Positions 51,434-59,246 of a DNA stretch of 64,000 nucleotides are shown here, one piece after another. Each line of letters opens with the position of its first letter. Position 1 is the first letter of the stretch. A program made the position numbers and the translations under genes. Origin of the DNA: Kitasatospora purpeofusca (GTDB taxonomy: Bacteria; Actinomycetota; Actinomycetes; Streptomycetales; Streptomycetaceae); the NCBI RefSeq assembly GCF_000718025.1, contig NZ_JODS01000005.1, positions 186,001 through 250,000 on the forward strand, read 5' to 3'. Under the pieces are notes generated by a model. The model made no database searches and was not told where the DNA came from. It saw only the letters and a program-made list of their open reading frames with translations.

Positions 51434-52057
51434 TCACCGCGCCCGGGCCTCGGCGGCCGCCTTGAGGTCGGTCAGCCACGCCTCCAGCCCCGTCCGCAGG
51501 ATCGCGGTCGCCAGCGGCACATTCGCATCGACCTGCGGCCCGGTGTGGGTCTCCTCGGTGCTCACCCGCACCCCGCCCCGCACCTTGGTGAAGTTCCAGA
51601 CGTGCACCCCGTCGATGTGCAGCCCCTCCCCGTCCGCCGGGCCGGTCCAGCGGAGGCAGGAGCGGTCCGCGACCTGGCGCACGGTCGAGGTGATGTCCAG
51701 AGCGGTGGCCGGGATCCCGACCTCGGGCGGGATCGGCGTCGTCCAGTGGAACGCCGACCCGGCGCGGAACCGCCCGTGGTCGAGGCGCTCGGCGCTGCTG
51801 ACCGCCTGCTGCCAGGACGGCCAGCGGTCGACGTCCGTCTGCAGCTTCCAGATCACGTCCAGCGGTGCGTTGATCACGGCCTCGGTCCGGTACCGGATCT
51901 GCGCGGCCGGGTCGACCCCGGCTCCCCGGCAGGTGAGGCCCTTGGCAGGCTTCGCGGAGTGCGCCCCGGCCGGGGCCGCGGCGCCGCTCAACAGCCCGAC
52001 AACCAGCGGAACCGTGATCACGGCGGCCCGGATTCCGGCCTTACGCATACCGAACAT
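51434..52057 (-). CDS. Secreted SRPBCC (polyketide cyclase/START-like) protein
   Basis: 207 residues. Signal peptide MFGMRKAGIRAAVITVPLVVGLLSGAAAPAGA, cleaved before HSAKP. Two Cys (LTCRGAG, RSCLRW) may pair. The SRPBCC fold is seen in RYRTEAVINAPLDVIWKLQTDVDRWPSWQQAV and the C-terminal helix LATAILRTGLEAWLTDLKAAAEA. SRPBCC proteins hold hydrophobic ligands; exported members are uncommon. ATG at 52057 follows AAGGAAATGCC. Divergent from the TetR gene, which probably represses it. It faces the NRPS locus across a shared terminator but is not part of it. Confidence 0.82.
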   Translation of the reverse strand: MFGMRKAGIRAAVITVPLVVGLLSGAAAPAGAHSAKPAKGLTCRGAGVDPAAQIRYRTEAVINAPLDVIWKLQTDVDRWPSWQQAVSSAERLDHGRFRAGSAFHWTTPIPPEVGIPATALDITSTVRQVADRSCLRWTGPADGEGLHIDGVHVWNFTKVRGGVRVSTEETHTGPQVDANVPLATAILRTGLEAWLTDLKAAAEARAR

Positions 52058-52082
52058 GGCATTTCCTTCCCTAGCCCTCGTT

Positions 52083-52096
52083 CTTCTTGTGAGAAG
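52083..52096. promoter_or_regulatory. Candidate TetR operator between divergent genes
   Basis: CTTCT (52083-52087) and AGAAG (52092-52096) are perfect arms around TGTG in an AT-rich stretch. It lies in the 118-bp divergent gap between the SRPBCC and TetR genes, the usual place for a TetR site. Confidence 0.45.
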
Positions 52097-52175
52097 TTCT
52101 AACTCCTTCGCATCCCAAGAGTCAATAGCTTCCGTGATACCCTCTAACCAACGCATCCGAGAGGCGACCCCCACC

Positions 52176-52823
52176 ATGGCGAAGAGCGACCCCACCACCC
52201 CCCGCGAGCGCTACCGCACCCAGGTCCGCGCCGAGGTCATGGAACGCGCCTGGGAACAGATCGCCACCGCCGGCGCCTCCGCGCTCTCGCTCAACGCGAT
52301 CGCCAAGCACATGGGCATGAGCGGCCCCGCGCTCTACCGCTACTTCGCCAACCGGGACGAGCTGATCACCGAACTCGTCCGCGAGGCCTACCGCGACCTC
52401 GCCGACACCCTCCGCGCGGCCGCCGCCACCGGCGCCGACCTGGCCGGCCTCGCCCGCACACTGCGCACCTGGGCCCTCGCCGACCCGCAGCGCTACCTGC
52501 TGCTCTACGGCACCCCGGTGCCCGGCTACGAGGCGCCCGAGGACACGAGGGCGATCTCCCAGGAGATCGCGGTGACGCTCATCGACGCCTGCGCCGCCAC
52601 CCTCCCCCAGGGCGCCCCGGCGTCCCCGCTCGCCACCCACGTCGCCGACCACCGCACCTGGGCCGCCGGCCACCCCGCCCCGCCCGAGGCGCTCGCCCTG
52701 TTCCTCAGCCTCTGGACCCGCCTCCACGGCGTCCTGTCCCTCGAACTGGCCGGTCACTTCGGCGGCATGGGCTTCGACGCCGAAGTCCTCTTCGAGTCCG
52801 AACTCGCCACCCTGCTCAGCTGA
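52176..52823 (+). CDS. TetR-family transcriptional regulator
   Basis: 215 residues. N-terminal HTH: EVMERAWEQIATAGASALSLNAIAKHMGMSGPALYRYFANRDELITELV, then a helical ligand domain of the TetR_C_13/WHG kind (LAGLARTLRTWALADPQRYLLLYGTPVPGYEAP and LFLSLWTRLHGVLSLELAGHF). ATG at 52176 follows GAGAGG. It is divergent from the secreted SRPBCC gene and probably represses it. Ends one base before the next gene's stop codon on the other strand (52825), so the pair is packed end to end. Confidence 0.9.
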   Translation: MAKSDPTTPRERYRTQVRAEVMERAWEQIATAGASALSLNAIAKHMGMSGPALYRYFANRDELITELVREAYRDLADTLRAAAATGADLAGLARTLRTWALADPQRYLLLYGTPVPGYEAPEDTRAISQEIAVTLIDACAATLPQGAPASPLATHVADHRTWAAGHPAPPEALALFLSLWTRLHGVLSLELAGHFGGMGFDAEVLFESELATLLS

Positions 52824-52824
52824 T

Positions 52825-54126
52825 TCAGCCCCTCCGCACACCCGCCATCGGCCGCGCCCGCTCCAGCAGCCCCCGCACCCGCGCATCGCGGCGGTGCGGG
52901 CGCACCGCCGCGACCATCGCCCGGAACCGGTCGTCCGCCCGACCGGACTGCACCTGCGGATAGTCGTCCAAGGCCAAGTGCCAGTTCTGCACAGCTTCTT
53001 CGACCCGCCCGGCCTCGACCTGCCACTCGGCCAGCATCGCCCGATGACGCACCCGGGCACGCCGGTACACGGCGGGCCTGACCTTCTCGGAGCGTTGCAG
53101 CGCCCTGATCGCCCCTTCCCGGTAGCCGAGTTCATGGTTCACCTGGGCCACGTGATAGGCGAGCGACGCGGGATCGTACGAGCCGTGCGCCTTGGCCTTG
53201 GACTCGGCCTGCTCCATGGCGACTTCCGCCGCCCGCAGCATCGCCAGCGCCCCCGCGCGATCGCCGGTCCGCGCGAGGGAATGCGCCTGCTGCCCGGCCA
53301 GGAAGGCCCGCATCCTCGGCCCGGCCTGCGGCGAGGCACTCGACGCCGCATCCGCAAGCCGTACCGCCTCCGCCCCGTGACCGAGTTCGACGGCCTGCAC
53401 GCTCATGCCACGCAACGTGGTGCAGTACGTGAGATGGTCACCGGCCGCGAGCGCGAGCTCCAGCGCCTTGGTGTAGTAGCTCTGCCCCAGCGTGTCCAGA
53501 CGTTCGTCGACGGCCATGTACCCCGTCAGATAGAGGTGGTCGGCCGCAGCGGAGAGCATCGCCCTGCGCACCTCGTCCGAGGCCGTGGCGCGAAGGTACG
53601 GGACGATGTTGTTGACCATGAACGCCGCCGCCATGGGCCGCGCGGTGCGCCCTCCGAACTGGTCGTCGATCTCACTGATCCGCTCCGTCATGGCAATGAC
53701 GGACTCGACCTCACCCATCCCGATCCTGGCATGCGGATCGGACCCGAGCCTCTCGAACCTCCCCACCACGTCCGGCCACCCGGGAATGGTCAGCGCTACC
53801 GAGTAGAGGCCAGCCCCGAGCACGCCTCTGCGCGATGGATCCATGTCGGCACTCCCGAGGTCGACCAGTCCTTCCACCATATCCACGGACGGTTCCTGCT
53901 CATCGGGCTGATCCACGAATCCTGCCTCGAATGCCGTGACAACCCGCTCAAGACGCCGGCTCAGAACCTCCAGCACCACTTGCCGGTACTTGGCCATGGG
54001 ACGCGTACCGGAGAGCCAGTGCGACACCGCCGACTCGTCGTACTTGAGCCTGAAGCCACCCTCTGTACCGGCCCGGTTGATCGCACGCGCGAACTCGCCA
54101 TTGCTTCTCCACCGGCACTCTGTGCC
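52825..54126 (-). pseudogene. 5'-truncated regulator of the XRE/TPR type
   Basis: The frame 52825-54126 encodes a streptomycete regulator: HTH part EFARAINRAGTEGGFRLKYDESAVSHWLSGTRP, then a helical TPR-like region (TLGQSYYTKALELALAAGDHLTYCTTLRGMSVQAVELGHGAEA and further repeats). The frame is open through 33 codons upstream of the GTG at 54027, but these contain no start codon (ATG, GTG or TTG) before a TAG at 54129-54127. The HTH begins inside that part. A GTG start at 54027 would remove most of the HTH. It is therefore probably a remnant missing its first exon-like bases, or starts from an unusual codon. The upstream part uses AGA, AGG and AAT, uncommon here. Confidence 0.6.
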
Positions 54127-54271
54127 CTACGAGAAGGCCGGGTTCCGGACGGTCGGGGCCCTGCGGGAGGCGGGGTACTGGCTCGGGCGGGTCTGCGACG
54201 AGGTAGTGATGGATGCCCTGGCCGCGGAGTTCGCCGGGCCTTCGGTGGTCGCGCCCCTGGTAGCCGGGTAG
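54122..54271 (+). pseudogene. Fragment of an unknown protein next to the truncated regulator
   Basis: A plus-strand frame of 49 codons, VPYEKAGFRTVGALREAGYWLGRVCDEVVMDALAAEF, ends at 54271. It reads like the tail of a larger protein, but its upstream frame is only antisense to the truncated regulator. Together with that gene it marks a junction near 54110-54130 where two 5' ends are both missing. I do not recognise the parent protein. Confidence 0.35.
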
Positions 54272-54371
54272 CTCGCCCTCAGCGGCGATGGGCGTCCTGG
54301 CGCGAGGTCTGCCGATCGGGTGATCATGGTGTGACGCGATGTCATGTCCGATGGTCGAGAGGGTGTTCAAG

Positions 54372-55490
54372 ATGCTGGTCGACTGGCCTGCCGAGACGTT
54401 CGTGTTACGCCTGCACCGGATTCCCGGGCTGGTGGCGGGTGTTGCTCCGGGGAGTCCGGAGGGGACAGCTGTGGTGCTGGGGCCCGAGGTCGGCGGGGAG
54501 GGGGAGCAGTGGGTGGCGGAGCGGTTCCGGGTGATCAACCACCGGATCCGGCATGTCGCCACCGGGCTGTACCTGACCGCCGAGACGTCGAGCCGGGGCG
54601 CGGCGGTCACGCTGCGGCCCAAGTTCTCCGACACCGGCAGTGATACCTCGTACTGGCGGCAGGCGTGGCGGGCCTTCGTGCAGCGCGACACCGGTCGGCT
54701 GATGGCTCTCCACGACTCCTCCAACTGCCTGCTCGGACTGGCCGATCCGGCGGCCCAGCGGCCGGGTGGGCCGCTGATCCTGGAGAAGGGTGCCGGGGCC
54801 GAGGACCGGGCCTGCACCGCGTGGGCGCCCGCGCCGGTTCCGCCGCCGAAGCCCGCACCCGCCCCGGCACCGAAGGCCACCGATCTGCCGGTGGGGACGG
54901 GACGGGTCCGGGTGCCGGCCCGGCGCTTCGAGAGGGACAGCCGGACCGTCGAGGGGATTTTCGAGGAGACGGTCTTCCGGGAGGTCTCCGGTGAACTCCT
55001 CACCCCGGGCACCAGCATCAACACCTTCGACTTCGACCACTACTCCCGGGGCGACTGGTACAGGGAGGGCCGGCAGGGCGGCCTGGTGGCCTTCACGGAC
55101 AGCTACGAGACCAACGGCGCCGTACGCAAGGCTTTCCACCGGCTGCCCGGGGAGCCCGCCCGCTACGTGGACGGTGACGAGGTCACCGTCCACTATGTGC
55201 CGCCGAAGCTGATCGCCCGCACCAACTTCCCCGCCGCGCTCTTCGCCGACGTCGACGGCGCCCTCGTCCGGACGCCGTGGAAGCTGGCCAGCGGGCACGG
55301 CTTCTACAACCGGCCGGAGCGCCGCGAGGGCCTCTACTACCCCCGGCAGGACGGCGCCGGCACCGTCGTGCAGTGGAACAGGAGCTGGATCGCGGACAAC
55401 GACACCTCGTCCAAGGTCTTCCTCCGCTTCGACGGCCGCTACTTCATCGACGAGGTCAACATCACCTGGGCCGAGGGCGAGAAGCCCTGA
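54372..55490 (+). CDS. Beta-trefoil-like (ricin-type) protein with unknown C-terminal domain
   Basis: About 372 residues. The N-terminal 140 look like a lectin or actin-crosslinker-like trefoil: FVLRLHRIPGLVAGV, FRVINHRIRHVATGLYLTAETSSRGAAVTLRPK, RAFVQRDTGRLMALHDSSNCLLGL. A Pro/Ala linker (PPPKPAPAPAPK) leads to a beta-rich domain (about 180-372) with FEETVFREVSGELLTPGTSINTFDFDHYSRGDWY, ending in FIDEVNITWAEGEK. No signal peptide. ATG 54372 is preferred since GAGAGG lies 9 bases upstream; ATG at 54339 has no site. It heads a group with two secreted jelly-roll-like proteins. Function unknown. Confidence 0.7.
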   Translation: MLVDWPAETFVLRLHRIPGLVAGVAPGSPEGTAVVLGPEVGGEGEQWVAERFRVINHRIRHVATGLYLTAETSSRGAAVTLRPKFSDTGSDTSYWRQAWRAFVQRDTGRLMALHDSSNCLLGLADPAAQRPGGPLILEKGAGAEDRACTAWAPAPVPPPKPAPAPAPKATDLPVGTGRVRVPARRFERDSRTVEGIFEETVFREVSGELLTPGTSINTFDFDHYSRGDWYREGRQGGLVAFTDSYETNGAVRKAFHRLPGEPARYVDGDEVTVHYVPPKLIARTNFPAALFADVDGALVRTPWKLASGHGFYNRPERREGLYYPRQDGAGTVVQWNRSWIADNDTSSKVFLRFDGRYFIDEVNITWAEGEKP

Positions 55491-55504
55491 CCCGACCCGA
55501 CCCG

Positions 55505-55548
55505 CCCGGCCGACTCCCGACCATGACCCTTGACGGGAGTCGGCCGGG
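55505..55548 (+). terminator. Hairpin after the trefoil-like gene
   Basis: A perfect 15-bp stem (55505-55519 with 55534-55548) and a 14-base loop, right after the stop codon. Confidence 0.8.
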
Positions 55549-55615
55549 TCCACCATGGTGTGGTCCACTCCCTCGCACCGCTGCCCCCATCGGTACTCCC
55601 CCACCTGGAGACGGC

Positions 55616-56260
55616 ATGCGTGCAACCGTTCTGTCCCGACCCGGCCGCAGGCGCGGCAGACTCTCCGTCGGGCTCGCTGTGAGCGCCCTCGCGGCGGCCG
55701 CCTCGACCGTCGGGCTGGCGTCCAGCGCCGGGTTCGCCGCCGGTGCGGCGGATCCGCAGCCGCACGCCGATCTGATCCTCAACGGGGGCTTCGACTCCTA
55801 CCCGTGGATCTGGAAGTGCGACGGTAGCGTCGGGTCCAGCAGCATCCCGCACGACCACTACGTGACGGGGTATCCGACCGCCGACAACAATGCCCGGTGC
55901 ACGCAGCGGGTGCGGGTGCTGCCGAACTCCCACTACCTGCTGTCCGCCACGGTGCGCGGCTCGTTCGCCTTCGTCGGCGTCACGGGAGCAGGAGGCGAGA
56001 ACGCCTCGACCTGGTCGAGCCGGAGCGATTGGAACAACCTGTCGGTTCAGGTCGACACCGGGCCGGACACCACCGAGCTGACCGTGTACTTCCACGGCTG
56101 GTACGAGCAGCCGGCGTACGACGTGCGACGGGTGTCCTTCAGCGGCCCCGGGTACCCGCCGCCGCCCTGCGGGGAGCCCGAGAGCCCGTCGCCGACGGGC
56201 ACCGACGGCCCCGGATCGCCTTCGCCCACGCCCACCTGCCAGCGCACGTACATCCCCTGA
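55616..56260 (+). CDS. Secreted jelly-roll/carbohydrate-binding-like protein, copy 1
   Basis: 214 residues. A long, basic signal region (MRATVLSRPGRRRGRLSVGLAVSALAAAAST...) cleaved near AGAADPQ. The mature domain reads as a CBM4/9-like jelly roll: DLILNGGFDSYPWIWKCDGSV, ARCTQRVRVLPNSHYLLSATVRGSFAFVGVTG, TELTVYFHGWYEQPAYDVRRVSFSGPG. Paired Cys (WKCDG with ARCTQ). A Pro/Ser/Thr tail with two more Cys follows. ATG at 55616 follows GGAGA. The next gene is a paralogue. Sugar binding is likely for this fold but the ligand is unknown. Confidence 0.78.
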   Translation: MRATVLSRPGRRRGRLSVGLAVSALAAAASTVGLASSAGFAAGAADPQPHADLILNGGFDSYPWIWKCDGSVGSSSIPHDHYVTGYPTADNNARCTQRVRVLPNSHYLLSATVRGSFAFVGVTGAGGENASTWSSRSDWNNLSVQVDTGPDTTELTVYFHGWYEQPAYDVRRVSFSGPGYPPPPCGEPESPSPTGTDGPGSPSPTPTCQRTYIP

Positions 56261-56292
56261 CGGTCGGCCCTCCCCCACACCCGGAGACACCC

Positions 56293-56922
56293 ATGCGTCC
56301 GTCACGCCCCCGCCGTGCCCCTGGCGGCAACCCCCTCGGCGCCGTCCTCGGCGCCCTCGTCCTGGCCGGTGCGGCCGCCGTGGCCGCGAACGGTTCCGCC
56401 GCAGCCCAGCCGGCGCCGGTGGAATGGATCAAGAACGGCGAGTTCCGCGACCCGCTGGCCCGCGGCTGGACCTGCGAAGGCGAGTTCACGCAGACCGACC
56501 GGGGCGTCGAGGGACGCCCCGGTGGACAGAGTTACGCCGGCTGCACGCAGCGGGTGCCGGTAGTGGCCGGTACGCGGTACAGCTTCGCGGCCTCCATGGC
56601 CGGCGCCTACACCTTCGTCACCGTCTCCGGCACCGGGACGGGCAGCGGCGAGGTGACCCTCTGGGCCGACGGGCCGAACTGGCGGTCCCTCGCCACGACC
56701 CTCGCGATCGGCAACAGCCACGAGGTGACCGTCACGTTCCACGGCTGGTACGGGCAGGGCCCCTACCAGGTGAACCGGGTCTCGATGATCGGGCCGATGT
56801 ACCCCGACGAGTGCGCCACCCCGTCCCCCGCTCCGAGCGTCCCCGGACCGAGCGCGCCCGCACCGGCCTCGACCCCGCCGTGTCTGCCCCGGCCTGCCGA
56901 GCCTCCCACCGGGTCCGTCTGA
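56293..56922 (+). CDS. Secreted jelly-roll/carbohydrate-binding-like protein, copy 2
   Basis: 209 residues. Signal peptide with LGAVLGALVLAGAAAVAANGSAAAQPA. Mature part parallels copy 1: EWIKNGEFRDPLARGWTCEGEF, YAGCTQRVPVVAGTRYSFAASMAGAYTFVTVSGTG, EVTVTFHGWYGQGPYQVNRVSMIGP, followed by a Pro/Ala tail. The shared TFHGWY...V.RVS phrase and Cys spacing show a tandem duplication with copy 1, 32 bp upstream. ATG at 56293 follows GGAGA. Convergent with the TetR gene at 56950. Confidence 0.78.
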   Translation: MRPSRPRRAPGGNPLGAVLGALVLAGAAAVAANGSAAAQPAPVEWIKNGEFRDPLARGWTCEGEFTQTDRGVEGRPGGQSYAGCTQRVPVVAGTRYSFAASMAGAYTFVTVSGTGTGSGEVTLWADGPNWRSLATTLAIGNSHEVTVTFHGWYGQGPYQVNRVSMIGPMYPDECATPSPAPSVPGPSAPAPASTPPCLPRPAEPPTGSV

Positions 56923-56949
56923 CGACGTCGACCGGGGTGATGGCCCGGT

Positions 56950-57687
56950 TCAGGGGGAGGGGCGGCTGCGGTGGGCGCGCTGGCGGCAGGCAGCGCCGCA
57001 GTAGCGGGCCGGGCGGCCGGTGGGGCGGAGGGTGAGCACGGTGCCGCACTGCTCGCAGGCCGGGGCGGGGTGCGGACCCCGGTTGTCACGAAAGGAGCGT
57101 CCTTCCGTGACAACCGGGGCGGACGGTCGCAGGCCGTCCACGGTCAGCCGGACGAGCCGGAGCCCGGCCGCGCGGTCGTGACGGACCCTCAGCATCGCGG
57201 CACACCCCACGGTGAGGGCCACCACGTCGTCGGGGCCGATCTCCGGCCGGACGCCGCCGTCCCGCTGCGCGGCCCGCAGCAGCGTCTCCAGGAGCTGGTG
57301 CAGGCGCGCCACCGTCGCGGTCAGCACCGGACGCGGCCAGCTCGCGTCGGCGTCCAGCGCGTCGCAGACGGTCGCGCGGCTGCGGGTGGTGCCGACCACC
57401 TCCAGGAGGAACCCGAAGAAGGCCTCGGTGGGCGCGGAGCGGGCCGTCCGTCTCTCGCCGGAGGCGACCAGTTCGCCCAACTGCTGGGCGAACACCGCCT
57501 CGACGAGCGCGTGCTTGGTCGGGAAGTGCCGGTACACCGTGCCGGCGCCGACGCCCGCCCGGCGGGCGATGTCCCCGAGCGGGACGTCGAGCCCCCGCTC
57601 CGCGAACGCCTCGCCCGCCGCCGACAGCACCTTGGCCCGGTTGCGGCGGGCGTCGCTCCGGTCGCCCGCGCCGGTCACCGTCGTCAT
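56950..57687 (-). CDS. TetR-family regulator with an appended cysteine-rich tail
   Basis: 245 residues. HTH: KVLSAAGEAFAERGLDVPLGDIARRAGVGAGTVYRHFPTKHALVEAVF; helical ligand domain to about residue 190. Then comes an unusual C-terminal part: APVVTEGRSFRDNRG, encoded by a near-perfect inverted repeat, followed by CEQCGTVLTLRPTGRPARYCGAACRQRAHRSR, a four-Cys zinc-finger-like motif (CxxC...CxxxC). TetR proteins seldom carry this; the same tail is, as I recall, attached to various unrelated streptomycete proteins. ATG at 57687. Divergent from the NmrA-like gene, which it probably represses. Confidence 0.85.
   Translation of the reverse strand: MTTVTGAGDRSDARRNRAKVLSAAGEAFAERGLDVPLGDIARRAGVGAGTVYRHFPTKHALVEAVFAQQLGELVASGERRTARSAPTEAFFGFLLEVVGTTRSRATVCDALDADASWPRPVLTATVARLHQLLETLLRAAQRDGGVRPEIGPDDVVALTVGCAAMLRVRHDRAAGLRLVRLTVDGLRPSAPVVTEGRSFRDNRGPHPAPACEQCGTVLTLRPTGRPARYCGAACRQRAHRSRPSP
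57077..57119. repeat. Near-perfect 20-bp inverted repeat inside the TetR coding sequence
   Basis: Arms 57077-57096 and 57100-57119 pair at 19 of 20 bases around GCG. Core GGTTGTCACG / CGTGACAACC. It encodes VVTEGRSFRDN at the junction between the TetR body and the cysteine tail. It may once have been a terminator or the end of an inserted short element. Confidence 0.9.
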
Positions 57688-57713
57688 GTCACGAAACCCC
57701 TTGTCCCCCGGAG

Positions 57714-57726
57714 CCAAACGGGTTGG
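57714..57726. promoter_or_regulatory. Candidate TetR operator between TetR and NmrA-like genes
   Basis: CCAAACGGGTTGG, an imperfect palindrome with perfect CCAA/TTGG ends, lies in the 91-bp divergent gap. The likely binding site for the TetR protein. Confidence 0.4.
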
Positions 57727-57778
57727 AGTATCCCAGATCCCCGGCGCTGAAGCACCGACCGGGGCCAAGGAGGACGAG

Positions 57779-58732
57779 ATGACCATCGAACGCACTGGAC
57801 GCAAGGACACGGCCTGGGGCCTCGTCGCCGTGACCGGCGCCACCGGGAATCAGGGCGGGGCGACGGCCCGGCGGCTGCTGGCCGCCGGGCGCCCCGTCCG
57901 CGCCCTGGTCCGGGACCGGGCGGCGCCCGGCGCCGTGGCACTCGCGGAGGCCGGGGCCGAGCTGGCCGTCGCGGACCTGGACGACCCGGCGAGCCTGGGC
58001 CCGGCCCTGGCCGGCGCCGGCGCGCTGTTCGCCGTGCCGCCGGTGGCCTACGGGCCGACGGGCATCGACGAGGAGCTGGAGTTCGGTCGCGGCCGGGCCC
58101 TGGCCGATGCGGCCGCCGCCGCCGGGGTCCGCCAGGTGGTGTTCACCGGTGTCGCCCCGACCACCGGGGCCGCGTTCGCGGCCCCCGGAAAGCGACGCAT
58201 CGAGCAGTACCTGCGCGAGCGGATCGGGCAGGTGACGGTCTTGCAGCCGGTGCGGTTCATGACCAACTACCTGGGGCTGGCCGGAATCGGCTTCGACGGC
58301 TTCAGGGACGGGGTCAACCGCCACCTCTTCCTCCCGGACGAACCGCTCCAGATGATCGCCCTGGAGGACATCGCCGAGTTCGCCGCGCTGGCCTTCGAGC
58401 ACCCTGAGCGCTTCGCCGGCCGGACGCTGGAGCTGGCCGGTGACGCCCCGACCCCGGTCGAGGCCGTCGCCGCGATCGCCGCCGCGACCGGGCGGGCGCT
58501 GCGCTACGAGCAGATCGGCCACGAGGAGGCCGCCGCACTGCACCCCGGGCTGGCCGAAATCCGCCGGCAGTGGGGCGAGGGCCACCGCTGGCGGGTCGAC
58601 ATCGAGGCGCTGCGGGTCGTCCACCCCGGGCTGCGCAGCCTCGGCGACTGGCTCGCCGAGGGCGGCGCCGCCGCGCTGCGCGCCCGGTTCGACGCCACCG
58701 GCGACAGCGCCGCTCCGGGACCGACGTCCTGA
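57779..58732 (+). CDS. NmrA-family NAD(P)-binding protein
   Basis: 317 residues. The GATGNQGGATARRLLAAGRPVRALVRD start is the NmrA/atypical SDR dinucleotide loop (GxxGxxG with following Arg for NADP). VADLDDPASLGPALAGAGALFAVPPV and HRHLFLP...IALEDIAEFAALAFEHPERFAGRTLELAGD are typical of the NmrA/HSCARG group. These proteins sense the NAD(P) ratio or reduce quinones; nothing more can be said. ATG 57779 follows AAGGAGG. Divergent from TetR, convergent with DUF4259 at 58740. Confidence 0.88.
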   Translation: MTIERTGRKDTAWGLVAVTGATGNQGGATARRLLAAGRPVRALVRDRAAPGAVALAEAGAELAVADLDDPASLGPALAGAGALFAVPPVAYGPTGIDEELEFGRGRALADAAAAAGVRQVVFTGVAPTTGAAFAAPGKRRIEQYLRERIGQVTVLQPVRFMTNYLGLAGIGFDGFRDGVNRHLFLPDEPLQMIALEDIAEFAALAFEHPERFAGRTLELAGDAPTPVEAVAAIAAATGRALRYEQIGHEEAAALHPGLAEIRRQWGEGHRWRVDIEALRVVHPGLRSLGDWLAEGGAAALRARFDATGDSAAPGPTS

Positions 58733-58739
58733 CCGGCCG

Positions 58740-59186
58740 TCAAGCGAGCTCGAACAGCGCCTCCGGAGCCGGTCCGGGTGTCGGTGCGAGAACCTCGCGG
58801 AGCTCCTGGACGGCGCGGCGCCAGGCGGGGCCGTCCTCGCTCTCGTCCCAGAGCTCGGCGAGCTCGGACTCGTCGGCGAGCACCCGGTCCAGGGCCGAAG
58901 CGGCTATCGGCCTCAGGTCGACGGCGAACTCCGGAAGGGGCTCGTCGGGCCCGTAGGCGCTGGTGACCGGCTCCCCACCGGGGCACTGGGAGGCCACGAG
59001 GGCGGCGGCGGCCACCGCCTCCACCGCCTCGTCGAAGTCGAGGTACTCCTCGGCCCCGGTGTCGGCGGCCAGCGTCAGCACTCGGCGGAGCACGCCCTCC
59101 CGGTCCCCCGCGGCCGCCTCGTCGAGGCCGGCGCAGAAGTCCGCCGCGGTGTCGTTGTCGAAGTGGCCGATGTCCCAGGTACCCAC
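58740..59186 (-). CDS. DUF4259 protein
   Basis: 148 residues, acidic. MGTWDIGHFDNDTAADFCAGLDEA is the hallmark start of the DUF4259 family (G-W-x-x-G-x-F-D-N-D-x-A-x-D). It continues with EEYLDFDEAVEAVAAAALVASQ and ends LWDESEDGPAWRRAVQELREVL. Function unknown. GTG at 59186 follows GGAGAGCACC. It starts 60 bp downstream of the A-T-C enzyme gene on the same strand, so it may be co-transcribed by chance. Confidence 0.9.
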   Translation of the reverse strand: MGTWDIGHFDNDTAADFCAGLDEAAAGDREGVLRRVLTLAADTGAEEYLDFDEAVEAVAAAALVASQCPGGEPVTSAYGPDEPLPEFAVDLRPIAASALDRVLADESELAELWDESEDGPAWRRAVQELREVLAPTPGPAPEALFELA

Positions 59187-59246
59187 GGTGCTCTCCTCAG
59201 TTCGCTCGTGGAGATCATGGCACCGACCACCGACAATCACGCGGGC

